64,000 nt of DNA from assembly GCA_025267735.1 (NCBI GenBank), contig CM046299.1:40253733-40317732 (forward strand), written 5' to 3'. The stretch is from Mactra quadrangularis (taxonomy: Eukaryota; Mollusca; Bivalvia; Venerida; Mactridae). Below are positions 1 to 59,994 of this stretch, in pieces. A program made the translations under genes and the position numbers. The notes beneath the pieces were generated by a model that ran no database searches, had not been told where the DNA came from, and worked only from the letters and a program-made list of their open reading frames with translations. The first letter of the stretch is position 1. Each line of letters begins with the position of its first letter.

Positions 1-503
1 CATTCAAATAATGTTTATGATAATAAAGTATGGTGAACATATTAGATATGTATAATAAAAAACATATTAACATGGCAGTCCTGCACGGAAATTAAATAAT
101 CATTAAATGTATATCTATGTTGCGTGTCAATATGACAAAATGGTTTCAAAATGCATGAAAAAGTTGTTTTTTTGATAGACAAGATTTGAATGAAGTTTAG
201 TTGCCCTAAATTTATTTTACAATATAAAAATACCATCGTGAAGTCATTATTAGAATATGTTTACCATTAAAATGATGTTATAAAAAGATCAAAAAAATAT
301 TAACAGATAATTGTTGGGGTCATTATAGTTATAAAGGAGAAATCAATTAAAAACAGATTTCTATAAGTAAATAAGAGTTCCACTTGGTTGATTGGATTTA
401 TTCAAAAGTGTAACCCCGTTAAATAAAGTCATTATTATTATTATCAGTATTATAATTAATAAGGAGAATTTGATGAGATAATGAACTTCACTCAAAGTTT
501 TAT

Positions 504-805
504 TATACCCCTGCTTCGAAGAAGAGGGGGGTATACTGTTTTACCCTTGTCCGTGCGTGCGTCCGTCCGTTACAAAATTTCCGTCGCAGTTTTCTCAGCA
601 ACTATAACATGCAGCAGCCTAATACTTTGCATATTGCTTCATCCCATAGTCCCATGTGGTGTAAAGCGATTTCATGCTCCTTGCTCATCTACTTCCTGTT
701 TGTCGCATATTTTTAGATTTCGTTAAATGAAAGTTACATTATGATAGTCATATTTCTCACTGCGGGGGTATCACTAGTGAGCATTAGCTCACAGATTTAC
801 TTGTT
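504..805 (+). repeat. AACAAG-type element, family 1 (CTTCGAAGAAG hairpin), copy 1
   Basis: Begins TATACCCCTGCTTCGAAG with a short hairpin (CCCC-CTTCGAAGAAG-GGGGGT), then CGTGCGTCCGTCCG, and ends GTGAGCATTAGCTCAC then CTTGTT. Near-identical copies lie at 15529-15811 and 48110-48377. It has no transposase frame; the 81-codon open frame inside it is part of the repeat. Confidence 0.9.
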
Positions 806-972
806 ACGTCTTGTAATTTGCCTTGAATAATCTCACTTAAAAAATACTATATCATAATTATAAATTTGAATTTAACTTTGTTAATACATCATCATGATGG
901 ACCTCCTATGCTTAGTTATTCATTATTAAATGTCATATGGTCATTGGAAAACTGAGTGTATGTCTTCCTTTT

Positions 973-1275
973 TATATGCCCGAAAGAATTTCAGGCATAT
1001 TATGTTATACCCCCTGGCGTCCATCTGTCCTAAATTGTTAGCAATTTGGTTTCCGGAGCATAACTTAAGTTCTATTTGGTCCACAATATTCAATCTTCAT
1101 ACGATGATTGTCCATATCGGGTAGAAGACCCCTATTGATTTTAGGGGCACAAGGTCAAAGGTCAAGGTCACTATTACCTTAAAACTGAAAACAGTTTCCG
1201 GAGCATAACTTAAGTTCCATTTGGTCCAAACAACACTTTCGGGCATATAATGCTCCGCCTAGCGGTGCTCTTGTT
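973..1275 (+). repeat. AACAAG-type element, family 2 (TGCCCGAAAG)
   Basis: Starts TATATGCCCGAAAGAATTTC, which folds against AGGCATATTATG, and ends TTTCGGGCATATAATGCTCC then GGTGCTCTTGTT. The interior has GGTCAAAGGTCAAGGTCA. The terminal design matches 18686-20998. Confidence 0.8.
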
Positions 1276-1604
1276 TAAAATTATTTAGACTAGTTTTGGA
1301 CTACCCCATAGGTATGACTGTTGCTTACTGTAATATGTGTGAGTTATAAATATTCATACTTTTTATAATATTGTCCCTATTTCAACTTTGAAGTAATTTT
1401 ATCACTATAGGATTTTACATATTACGTCAAAAAATGTTAAATATTAAACCAAATCAACCCATACATTGCACCATAACCCCCTGATTTAAATACTCTAGAT
1501 TTGTTTGATAATCCCCATAATAAAATGTGTGTCCTAGCTGTTTGAGCTAATATTCATATATTCATAATTTAACCTAATCAACAATTCTTTTTTGATCATT
1601 TCAG

Positions 1605-48700
<47,096 letters not shown>

Positions 48701-48867
48701 ATCTCTAATGATGATGTCAAAGGTCATGAGATATGATGTGATATAAAAGATTGTAATCATTGCAAAAATAACAGCTTGATATAAAAATGCTACATATTTT
48801 GATTGTACTCATGTATTATCATACCTGGGGGTTCTCAAAATTGTATTCAAATTAAAAAAAAAAATAG

Positions 48868-49030
48868 TGTATCAGGGCTTGACATTTATCTTAAACTTTG
48901 TTGCTCATTTGGACAACTAGCTATATGTTTTACTTACCTGAAACAAATGTTTACTATCAGTAACAAGTTTCCCAAACCCAATATAAAGGTTGTCAGGAGC
49001 ATTAGGATGACCTTTAATATTAAGCCATCG
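48868..49030. repeat. Dispersed 150-bp repeat, in presumed 3' UTR
   Basis: CAGGGCTTGACATTTATC start, ACAAATGTTTACTATCAGTA, then AAAGGTTGTCAGGAG. The CAGGGCTTGACA start is hAT-like. Confidence 0.65.
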
Positions 49031-49788
49031 GGATAGATTAATTCTGCCTGAAATGATACTAACATGGTGTTACTGTGACATTGACAAACATGTAAATTAA
49101 CTAGTAGAATTATTGAAATAACATGGCTATGGTATCTTTTTATATAAAACAATGACCAAAAAAAGGGACAAAAATGTTTCTTATATTTATTGAGAGATTA
49201 AATTCTTCTTTAATTTAATTCTGCAGGTCTTATATTTATGTCTGTATCAAGTTAGCCCTGAATTTAGTGATTTTATTCGGCTGTTTACAAATTGCATTTT
49301 ATTGAGCACAGGCCAAATGAGTTTTGAGTATACATGTATGTGCTGTTGTTTGTTTTTGTTAAAGATTTTGCCTTTACCAGTAAGCTTGTATACATGCAAA
49401 AACTATTTATTATACATACATGTATTAAGTTGTAATATCAATGAGTGTTCATTTATTTAAGCTAGAAATCATTTCCATTGTAAACATTTCAAAGTATTTT
49501 CATTCAAAATTAATGATGGTATGCATCATTTTTGTGCAATATGAAATTACTGTCAAATTTTAACATATTTTTGTTGTTCTGCATGATTGAACATAACAAT
49601 GTATTTTGTTGCATCATATTCTTTTGAATTAACTTAATTTTGAAATTTCATTAATCTAAAAATATACCATGTTCAACTGTTCATTGAATTTAAATGAGTT
49701 TTTTAAAATTGCGCTTTGAAGTTTTTTGTTGTATGCAATTTTGTAGTCCTATTCTATGAGTATTGCACTATTTGAGCATTTGCATTAA

Positions 49789-50190
49789 AATAAATAATCA
49801 AACATAAAAATTAGTCTAAATTGTTACAAAAAATCAACACTATTAAACTTTTGGCTTTGATGTTTTTTATCAATAATCAAAAGTATGAAATTGACGAAAA
49901 TTACTTTTGTCATTAGTTTATGTCATGTGTTTTAATTGTTTTTTAAGGTTCATTTTATGCTTAATAAGTATTTTATACCATTTTTATATAAGCTCATTTT
50001 TACAAGTGATAAAACTATAGCTAACAAGTTCATTCTTAATAAATTTTATATTTGTATACAAAGTTTTGGTCTCACAATCTAATACAACTGCCTAAATGAT
50101 TTGATAAATATTATTGAGTTATCTCCCTTTTTCCATCTTGGGAAAACTTGTTGACTACAATATTTTGTAGTTTGTTTAGTCATGAATAAA
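49789..50190 (+). terminator. Candidate polyadenylation signals of TANC
   Basis: AATAAA hexamers occur at 49789-49794, 50038-50043 and 50185-50190, about 1.1 to 1.5 kb after the stop codon, in AT-rich sequence. Any could end the 3' UTR. The sequence is AT-rich enough for chance hexamers, so the choice is open. Confidence 0.35.
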
Positions 50191-51500
50191 GCACAAAATA
50201 GTAGGGTCCACAGCCCCTAGACCTTTGTTTACGAGCTCCTATATTGATATGGCGTAAATTGACATTTATTGATTTGTGTACTTCAAGGGGTGAGTCATTG
50301 GGATCCATTGGGACAATGGTCCTATTTTGCCTCATTGTAACGCTTTATCAAACATGCCCAATGATCCACTCCTTAAACGCAATTAATATTAAAAACACAC
50401 TTGTTTGAAAATTATAATGATTGATTTTATCTCATATTTTAAAGTGCTATAATTAGTTTTATTTTTTCTAGATATCAAATACATGTAGATTTTGTCTTAC
50501 TAGTTTAGTTTACAACAGTACATTTTATGTAGACTGTCTTTAGCTATTATGAATTTTTGCATTTCATTAACTCATAGCCTCATAGGCTTAAGACCATAAA
50601 ACTTGAGAAATGATTCCATGCTCATACTTAGTTTTTCCTACAAGCTTTTTTTCATGATTTCATGATTACTTGCAAGTTTAACTAGGTCTTTTATTGTTTG
50701 TATGAAACCATGTGTTCATCTGTATATTTCTCATTCTTCCATTGATAGCTTACATTTGTGCTAAATTATTTCAAAAAATATTCTGTATTCAAATTGATTA
50801 ATGAATAAACATTTTAATTATGAATATGAAAAGGCCAAGCTAATGCTTGGTAGTGATCATAATTCATGAAATGTTTGGATTGCATGGAATTTAGAGGGTG
50901 CTTAATTGTGAGAAACTTATATAATATTGCTATGTAAAATTAATGTTTTTTTTGTTAGGTTTTTTCAAAATTTTTCCAATGGGGCACTGCTCCTGAACCA
51001 TGCTTTTCAATCAAATCTTATGATTTAATGTTGACATTCCCCAAAGAATTGAGGAACCTTTTTAACCTTTTAATGCACATGAGACAAAATATTCAAATTT
51101 CCACCTAATATTCTACGAACTAGCCGATTATGTAGTAACTTAATTGTACAATGTATATATTTTTATTAACTTGATTTTTATTATTGTTTATATCTAAATG
51201 TGTGCTGGAACACATGCTATTGTATATATATATATTTTTTCTGTTATTTTTTCTAACAGTTTTAATTTGTACATAGTTTGTACAGAATATCCAGTGTGAT
51301 ACAAAAGGTTGCTATGCTTTTATAGAAAACAATTTTAATACAATTTGTCTTACTTGTTGTAAAGTTTTAGTTCACATTCTGGCTTGCCCCAGTTATACAT
51401 TACAATACCCTCCGAAAGTCTTTGGACAAAATCTTGTTTTTAGGATAACCTTGTTCACATGGTTATACTCTTGAAAAAACAAAGCTAAAAAGTAATCTTA

Positions 51501-51559
51501 GCTTGTTTGTTTGTTTGGGTTTTATGGCGCACCAACACAGAAAAGTCATATCGCGCCAA
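51501..51559 (+). repeat. SINE tail fragment (GGCGCACCAACACA type)
   Basis: GGGTTTTATGGCGCACC then AACACAGAAAAGTCATATC. Shared with 25262-25320. Confidence 0.7.
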
Positions 51560-51851
51560 AATAATCTTAGCAAATTCCAAAATAGACATTGACAGTGTTT
51601 TTGTTACTGATTAAAAAGCACAGGATTATGTAAATTTTGGCAGTTATGTCTCTCAAAATGTGCAGCAGTGCAGTATCAATGTCACATAAAACATATTTTT
51701 CGGTAATTTCTATCTGTTAGTTATTTTTCATTAGTTATACCACACGATGCTTAAACATGCATTTTATATAAGCTTCTGCATGACTTATTAATGATTCATC
51801 AGCATATAAGGTCAACTATGTTACATGATTAAACATTAATTATGGTGAAAT

Positions 51852-52217
51852 AAGGGACCTTAGTCAGTTATTTCCCCTTATATACTCTTCAAAGAGGTAG
51901 GTCCAATTAGTTGGATTACTCGGATTTTACCCTTGCTTTTCAATGTCAATTTGCCAAAATTAATCATAAATAACTTTTTTTGTAAATCATTTAATTTGTT
52001 TGAAATTCAAGGTAAGTATTTTTACGGTAAAGAACGATCTAAATTTTATCACTTCTGTTAATATCCTAATTAACAAGAACAATATTAGATGAAATATGTT
52101 GTTATCCTTACATAGGAATTCAATGATAAAATCCGAGGATTCCAACTGTAAGGACCTACTTACCAATTGGTTTGCTTTAGATTTTATCAGGGAAAGATAA
52201 CTGACTAAAGTCCCTAA
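51852..52217. mobile_element. 366-bp inverted-repeat element
   Basis: Left AAGGGACCTTAGTCAGTTAT and right ATAACTGACTAAAGTCCCTA are imperfect inverted ends that continue inward (GTAGGTCCAATTAGTTGG against CCAACTGTAAGGACCTAC). It lies downstream of TANC. Confidence 0.82.
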
Positions 52218-52924
52218 TTACTTGAGGTATGTTTGATCAATATTTCATTTGTCCAAGAACTTTTGAAGGGCCCTGGATTATTAAACTATAGGGTTTGTTA
52301 GATATTAAAAATGTCAAATTTTGTTTTATGTACAGTGTATTTAAATGATACAAAGTTTCATATTCCTGTAGATGTGCATACTATATTTACTCTGTACAAA
52401 AATGTAACTATATGACAAATTGAGGGTTGACCCAAAACTATTGAAAATATTTTGAGGTTGTTTTTCTATAGTTTTTGTGGTTAAATTTTCAATTGTCTTT
52501 TTTGTAAAGACTTTGTTATTATAGTAAAGCTTTATTATTAAAGTTTGTATAATTTTATTTATAAAAATGATAAAATGTGATTCCAATGGCAGTGTCTTTG
52601 ATTGGGTTGTGAAGACATGCATTAAAAAGTAACTTAAAAGTTGTTATAATGAAAAAGGGAAATAAACTTAATAAAAAGTAATTTTGATTTTGTTTTGTTT
52701 ATAATATGATTGTTTCTATGGCTACCATTTTGAAGGTAGGAATGACAATCCAGGGAATGTTATCTATGTCTCTGTGTCAATCATAGAAGCAGATAACTGG
52801 TATGTATGCCTCTGTTCAAATGTAACACCATACCTGCTGGCTTGTCTCAACAATATTCATAGAGAATATGATTTGACATCTAATAGAGTTTATTGGAGTG
52901 AGTAAGGTTATGTGCCTAGTACAG

Positions 52925-53160
52925 TGTAGGAGCAGTGGTCCAGTGGTTGGATGTGGGCTTAGAGTTTGAGAGGTCCCAGATTGGACACTAGGGTCACTTC
53001 TAATTTCCTTGAGCAAGAAATTTACCTACAGTTGTTTCACTCCACCCAGTTGTAAACGGGTACTGCAAGGGACACCTGCCTGAGAGTGACTTCAATGATC
53101 AGGAGTTACGGTACAAAAAAATTGTTGACCAATGGACTTGAAATCTTGTTATATCTATCA
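52925..53160 (+). repeat. tRNA-derived SINE, family C-like
   Basis: Head GCAGTGGTCCAGTGGTTGG, body CCTTGAGCAAGAAATTTACC, then a 3' part with GGGACACCTGCCTGAGAG. A fragment of the same 3' part occurs at about 35895-35990. Confidence 0.75.
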
Positions 53161-53561
53161 CTGCATAGGATCCAGTCCCATCTGAAGTCCATTTAATTGT
53201 TTCCTCAGGCAAAAAATTAACACAAAATACTTATAGTGCTCAGCAGACTGGTCCATGAACTCCAGAGTAGATTTAACTACGTTGTAAGAAGTCAGTGGAA
53301 TAATCATCATTAATCACTCAGACCTTAGATCAGCCCCTGGAACAACTATTAGAAACAAAGTGATCTGCCAAGGTAAAGTAAATAAGTAATTTTATGTATA
53401 AAGTCTTATAGCTAATTAAGTTTTACACTAGGTTCGTTCAAACAGGGATTTTAAAATAAACTTAGAGTAGGTATAATTGAAATCTGACAATAATTAGAAC
53501 ACTTAGACAATAGTGGTACCCTCTTAGACTAACCAATCAAATTGTTTTAAAACTTCGAGTC

Positions 53562-53708
53562 TAGGGGTGCGTTGCTTAAGCAAATCGCTACGTATCACTT
53601 TGTGTCCTGGTACACAAAATTTGATGTCACACACTCATTCCTTTTGTTGTTAGAAGGGTACCAGGACACAAAGCGATACGTAGCGATTTCCTTAAGCAAC
53701 GCACCCTA
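53562..53708. mobile_element. 143-bp hairpin MITE with TA flanks
   Basis: Arms GGGTGCGTTGCTTAAGCAAA and the matching TTTCCTTAAGCAACGCACCC, about 50 bp each, enclose a short loop. TA lies on both sides. A 119-codon open frame begins inside it and is rejected as coding. Confidence 0.88.
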
Positions 53709-54834
53709 TGTTGATTTTATATTAGTCTTGAAACTTTATATCAAAGGGACACTACTCAACTTGAAATATTGGCTTAAGAAGTTAGATTTTTCTCCCCAGT
53801 GTTCTCTTAACCTATTCTCGCAAATATCTCATACTCAAGCGTATTTTAATGCAAGGACCCTACATATATTGGAAGAGAAATGTAAATGGACAACATTTTT
53901 AAAACTTCAACCAAATATTGGCAAACATTAGATCACAGTAAAATATCCTGGTTTTTGAATAAGGGAAATATTTACTCCAGAAATTAAAGGGAGAAAGGTG
54001 CAAAATCTCTTTAACAAATTTCATTTTTGAAACTTTTCTGATACCTCCCTTTACTAACCATGAGATATAACTAATTTTGTTCTTAATTGAGCATGAATTA
54101 CTAAATAAAATGATACCATAAAATCATATATTTTTTTTAATAAACAATGTATCAACTAGCATTTTTAGCACAATACACCAGGAGTTTATATCAATGATTC
54201 GTTGTGGTTGGTATAAAAATAAAAAGATCATCAACAACAACATTTATCAAGTGATTTAGACCTTCGGCCCATTACATACGTATATGTTTGTGACACTTTG
54301 TAAGATATAAATCATATGTAGTGCTCAGAGGTTTAATATGGCACTTGTACTCAATTGCCCTCAATCTGTCTTTTATTGCAACGTGGTAGAGTGTCCGAGT
54401 ATAATTTACAAAAGAAAAATGCATGAAATTCATCTTCAATTACCTCTACGCCATCATGTATTAAACAGTAATTACAAAATCGCAGTTGCCTGTCTCTATT
54501 ATTGTGGCGTCCGGTTTCCATACATACATGTAGTCTATATAGTTAGAACACCGAAAACAATGTATGATAATGGGAATGATTTATATAACGTTATATCATT
54601 TAAGTGTTTAACACATCCTTCTGATTTTATGCATACTTTCTGTTTACACTATACTGAGAGCATAGCATACCGTGAATGATCCACTCGAATAACTTTACAT
54701 TCATTGTTTCAAGTAACAATTTCCTGAATACCGTAACATTCACACATTAGGCGCATGTTTGCAATAAAGTATTTGTCTCTATATTCACATGCTCTTAAAT
54801 TATCATTGATTACATTTTATTAGAACATATGTTA

Positions 54835-54964
54835 AACATAGCACAGGAGCTTGAAATTTTATATCATACTACGAAAATTCCCCTCTTACATATAATGTTT
54901 TTATTATATGTAAGAGGGAAATTTTCGTAGTATGATATAAAATGTCAAGCTCCTGTGAACATAG
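54835..54964. mobile_element. 116-bp hairpin MITE with 7-bp TSD AACATAG
   Basis: The element at 54842-54957 begins CACAGGAGCTTGAAATTTTA; the other end is the inverse (CAAGCTCCTGTG). Arms are about 55 bp and almost perfect, loop about 6 bp. AACATAG lies on each side. Transcription would give a long stable hairpin. Confidence 0.88.
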
Positions 54965-55358
54965 TAAACATGAGTGTTTTGCCTTCGTTTAAACTAGATA
55001 ACATTGTGTAATAAAGTAATGTTTGCCAGGAACGACGCCCGATTGACACTTTTTCTTTTAAGGATGTCTACAGAGGTGGCATGTATCTGGGAGAGGGTTA
55101 GGGCAACATTAATTCAGTTCAATCTAAACTTATTGTTATGATTATTTCGAATGTCGAAACTGTTTAAATGAAAAATATTTGAATGATGCTACAGCTGTGT
55201 AAAAAACAACAAAATAAACTAATGAACTATGACATGTCTGGCGTTTTAAAAAGTAAAATAGGTTACGTTATTTTACAGTCATGTTAATGCATGTTCAACG
55301 ACTTCACAGCTATTACTCCTGGTCATCAGGCTACTGGTATGTATCGATTTATCTCCTC

Positions 55359-55836
55359 TTTTACATAGGCGGATCCAGGCGGGGGCGGACCCGGCGTACG
55401 CCCCCCCCTAAAATTGCCCGAGCAAACTTTTTTATCATGAAAGATAATATTTATAAGAAATATATATATACATGTCAAAAAATTATGCAACATAGCATAC
55501 ATCATAAAACAATTCCTTTCATTAATGTAAAGTTTTTAACATGATTCAGCGGCCTTTAGAAAAATACATTAAATAAGTATCTAGATGCTTTATACTTTAT
55601 ACTCTGGAAAAGGATAGTTCAAGCTCTGAAAATGTGCCTGAATCCCTTAAAAATAAACGTAACTAAGGAATTTCCGGGGCCGCCGGACATCTGGTCCTCT
55701 GGTTATGGTTTTGCCCTGGACCATTCGAGGCCCTTATGGCCCCTTGGAACTCCATTCTGCTTATTCACTTAACGCCCCTCTAACTAGAATTTTCCGCCCC
55801 CTCTAACCAGAAATCCTGGATCAGCCTATGTTTTAC
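55359..55836. mobile_element. Inverted-end element (ATAGGCGGATCCAGG) with TTTTAC flanks
   Basis: Left ATAGGCGGATCCAGGCGGGG and right CCTGGATCAGCCTATG are inverted ends; TTTTAC lies at 55359-55364 and 55831-55836. The interior holds GC-rich fragments. Probably a non-autonomous DNA transposon of uncertain superfamily. Confidence 0.7.
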
Positions 55837-58688
55837 TCCACTAAGTGCAGCCGACAATTCAGTAAATAGAATTTATTATCTTACAACTCATATGTTGTTT
55901 TAGCTGAATATTTTTATTGTCATCATTTAAATTAAATACCATTATCAATCAATAACAAATTGTTTTTAATATAACTGTTTCCGTTTTTAAAAGTTTATCT
56001 TTAGATCTATGTGTTTTCATTTTCTATATATAGCATACTTTTATACATTTAGCCAAAGAGTAAGTGGTTATGAGATTTGGAACACAATTTGACTCTTACA
56101 TCTAGAGTTTGCTGCTTTATATCACGGTTTATTATCTATTGAAGGTCTGCGTATGCACGGGCTCAATGAGCGCACCTTTTCGCGCCTTGAAAAAGTCCTG
56201 GTACGGTCTAATAAATCAAAACGTGTTTTTATACACGACCCAAAATCCAAGGGAGGTAACGCTGATTTTTAATCACTCGGCATTGTTTGGATTCCGTCCT
56301 GACAGTGACTAATCCAAGGGAATATTGAGTCAAGGGAAGAAAGAAAGACTCTGTTCATATTTGGTAATTTGATATAGATTGTTTAAATGATACTGATTGA
56401 TTAGATAAAGGTTTTACTCTGTTAAACTTGAATTATTTTATCGTATTGCACCATGTTCTGACAAACGCTAAATCATGAAGCAGGAAATACTTGAGTTTAT
56501 GTGCTGAGTTCATGTCAGTCGTGATCGTGTTGATGTGAGATGTTGATAAAATGTTGATATCTTATCTTTATAGGTGAATGTTTTAGAGTGAACTGAGTTT
56601 GTTCTTGAAAACTGTATCAATGTCATTGAGGTTTTCTGTATTGTTGATGTGGAATGGTCATTGTATTATTGACTCATTTTTGTTGACATTTGTGTTAAAT
56701 TAGTAAAATTTGTCATATTTTATTTTTTGTTGAGAAAAATTGTGATTATTGTTGGTGGCTAACTTGTCACTTCATGCAGCCTTGCTGTTGGGTTATCCTT
56801 ATACAACATAGTTGCATGTTTAACCTACTATCCGGCATGTCCAGAAGAACCGGGTTTGTTTAGAACTCAGTTTGGGACCCTAGCCTAGTGGGCATAGGGC
56901 TAGACAGATTTTATCCTCTCAATTTTCCTTAAATTAATTTTCCACCAGATGACTGCCACATTCTTATTCAATTAAAACTTGTGATCAGTTTTGCTAAATA
57001 GATGTTTTATGCATGGTGGGCAAGTTTTCTTCTGTCGTCAGCTGATCATGTAAAAAATAGGTTCTCCCAGGGGACCAGAAACTGACAAACTCCTACCATC
57101 TGATATGTTTAGAAATGTCCCTGACCGGATACCCACACTTAATTGAGTCTACAACAACTTACAGACTTGTTTTTGTACCTTCTATTCTCTATATTTTTTG
57201 GCAAATTTTACTTCCTGGTTGGAGACGGTAATGGGAAAAACACTGAATCTTGCCATTAAGTCAAAGTCAATTCATAAGCTCTTCAAGTTCAAAATTGACA
57301 AATTGGTCAAAATTAAACTCCCCCAAACTAAATAGTGTCCTAATTTCAGGGTACTGTACTGTGTAGCTATTAAATTGTGCTAATTACTCGCCCTTTTACT
57401 TTTAAATGTCAGTAAGATGTCAAACATCTTTTTAAAAATGTGCAATTCAGTTTACTAGAAGGCTAAGAAACTAACTTTGTTTCTTGCAAATTGCAAAAAC
57501 TGTTCAGTATTATCAACTTTGTAGTTAAAAGTAAAAAGCTTGTGACACTGTCCCATTTTTGGTCCTTAATCAGTAGCTTTGTTTATACTACTTGTAACTA
57601 CGGTCTTGATAAAATTACATTATGTTTATCTTGAAATAATTACTATTGTCACATTATCATGATGATAAATGTTTCTATATTTTATGTCACATGATATTTC
57701 TACTTTCACTTTTATTGTTGTTTTCTGAAAATGTCATAAATTTTGAACTCTGGCTATTACAACTTGAATGTTCGGCTGTAAACCAAAAAGTATTTATAAA
57801 TTGTAGAGCAGATATGTTTTTTTGCAATTTAGATGTTTCTGGGTTTTTTTAATGGTGTCTAAAAGCTAGTATTTTAAAACCAATATGTAATTTAGTGTTT
57901 TCTTTTTGTCCTTTCATCATATGATTAAATGCAGTGACCCCAGTCTTTTCTATTGATGAGGGAGGCCGGTTCCCAATCCCGTACCCCTTTTGATGGATAG
58001 GCACTCTATTGGGCTATGATAGAATTTTAGATGTGCCAACTGTTTCCTGGCAAGAAGGGAATTCAAGTTTTTAACATTGTTGAACAACACTCAATCATCA
58101 ATGTTTGAACCAAATTCCCAGTTTTGAATCTTGGTGTACAATGTCATTGTATACCATGGCAGCTTATCTCTATTTTGAATTTTTTCTTGTTGTTTAAACT
58201 TTATTGCCTAAAAAGTTGACCTGTATCTTTATATTGCTAAGAATCAAAATGGAAAAAAGCACATCTTTTGATAATTAAAGATATCAGTTATTCTTGAACA
58301 AAAAAAAACATACATTTTCTTTGCCCCCCCCCCCAAGTTTCAAACGTCCCAAATAATTTGGTACAGGTCGTCCACGTAAACATTGCCAGTTTCATTACAC
58401 ACCAATAATTAGGGATGAATTATTTTTACAATTTTATAGTTAAGTTAGTTTACACTTATTTTATAAACACATCATTATGTAAAATTTACAGTGTGCATAC
58501 ACACTATTTAAAACAAGTGTTACACATAAAAATGGCCTGTTTAAATTACTAAAATGCTGTTCATGCATTAGCTTATTCACCTATTTTGTTGGCAAGTCCA
58601 TTGTTTAAAGTACAATAACACGCATGACCTAGAATACGACCTGTATCTTTAAATCCTCAGTAAAACATTGTATGTTTGTATATTACAG

Positions 58689-58822
58689 ATATATAATGAT
58701 CTAGTGTAAAGATGTTTACTGGACACTGATGTAAACGATCACAATGTCTATGATAAACAAAGATAGACCTGTACCAAGACCAAGGTATTATAATATGGTA
58801 TATCACAGAACTTCAATGAGTG
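58689..58822 (+). CDS. Possible first coding exon of an unrecognised small gene
   Basis: An acceptor-like TATTACAG ends at 58688 and a good donor GTAAGT starts at 58823. The upstream part has stops, so it would be 5' UTR; coding would start at ATG 58744 (context ATCACA before it). It encodes 26 residues, Arg/Tyr-rich, including DRPVPRPRYYNMVYHRTS, ending in phase 1. I do not recognise the product. It could also be the first exon of a larger gene running out of the window, or a chance exon. Confidence 0.35.
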
Positions 58823-59994
58823 GTAAGTTTTTTCTTTATGAAAAAAATACATTTCTCAAATAAATTTACTGACTATTGGATCCAGTTGCACATGGTAAAT
58901 GTTACTGAAATCTATTCATAATTTTTAGTTCTTCTAAAATAAACATCCTAATGGACATCTTTATCATTAAATATTGAAATATGTTTTATAAGTGTTTGTA
59001 AAATGTAAAACTTATTTAAAGAACTAATCATTCAATTTGTCTCTGAAAGTAAATGTGTATGTTAGATATGGGATTTTCAAATTCCACTACATAACACTTA
59101 GTTTATCATAATCATTGACAAATACTGACATTTATATATGATTATTTATAACATTTGTTTCACTTATCAAGGCCATGAATACTTCCTTGTAATGCACAGG
59201 ATGATTTCCTCCCATGTTCCCACTAATTTAATCTCCGTTATTAGATATCCTTAAGAACACTGTCAGAAAATCTCTTGACGTCACACAAGGGATCATGTTC
59301 AGTTGACATTTGAGCTTACAAATCATTGCATAGCTCTAGATGAAACATTGTTAATAAATTTCAAATTTCAGAATTTCTTTTTGTAGTTTGGTTTACAAAG
59401 TGATTTCATGGTAGTTTTTTTTACTGTACTTAAAGCAAAGGGTAATTTTTTAGTTGGGCTATATATGTGGCTATATTTAGTTGCTGGTTGCTTCATGATT
59501 ATTATTATAGCAAAGATCAGCTTTACATCACCTATACTGGGAGCTTGTTTAATCTAAAAAAGTAAATACTCGAGTTAAGAACTTTTGATTGGTTTTAATC
59601 TAATTAGAATTAATTGACATAATTTTATATTAAGATAAAGAATAAAATAACTTGTACTTTAAAACTATTTAAAGTAATGCATAGAAAGTGATGTCATTTA
59701 TGTTTTTGTTAATGTTGAAAGTACAAGGTACTTAAACTTACAAGTACGTGCACTCATTGTTTCATTAAAACTATTGAAAATGATGATATCATTTAAAATT
59801 TTAAGAATATGTGTATGATGCAATTAGGAAATTTCAACACATCCTGATCCAGCTGTTATTTAATCATGGTTTGACGTTCCGATCTGAGTAACACAACCAC
59901 AAAGGACGTAGGAAGTGAAAATACTGGCGTAGGTTATTACAAACAAAAGGCAAATGACATTAAAAATACATAGATGTTATTACTAATCAAAAAG

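Larger units (their letters stand above)
1..1604. other. Upstream intron/flank, repeat-rich
   Basis: No coding exon is recognised. The interval contains two repeat elements (504-805 and 973-1275) and a MITE-like fragment near 1470-1520 (CTGATTTAAATACTC). It is probably the intron before the RING exon, since that exon starts in phase 1. Confidence 0.6.
48701..58688. other. 3' UTR of TANC and intergenic sequence
   Basis: The first 1.5 kb is very AT-rich and probably 3' UTR. Beyond it are a SINE fragment (51501-51559), several inverted-repeat elements (51852-52217, 53564-53706, 54842-54957, 55365-55830) and a SINE (about 52925-53160). A CpG-containing patch at about 56140-56360 (CGCACCTTTTCGCGCC) could be a promoter or 5' exon of the downstream gene, but I see no decisive signal. 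No extended C-terminal TANC exon is visible. Confidence 0.6.

Noticed and set aside
53572..53931. 119-codon open frame
   Set aside because: Starts inside a hairpin MITE and continues into plain AT-rich sequence; no recognisable domain.
54338..54679. 113-codon open frame
   Set aside because: No homology that I recognise, no splice context, Cys/His/Tyr-rich composition expected from AT-rich DNA. Kept out for lack of support.
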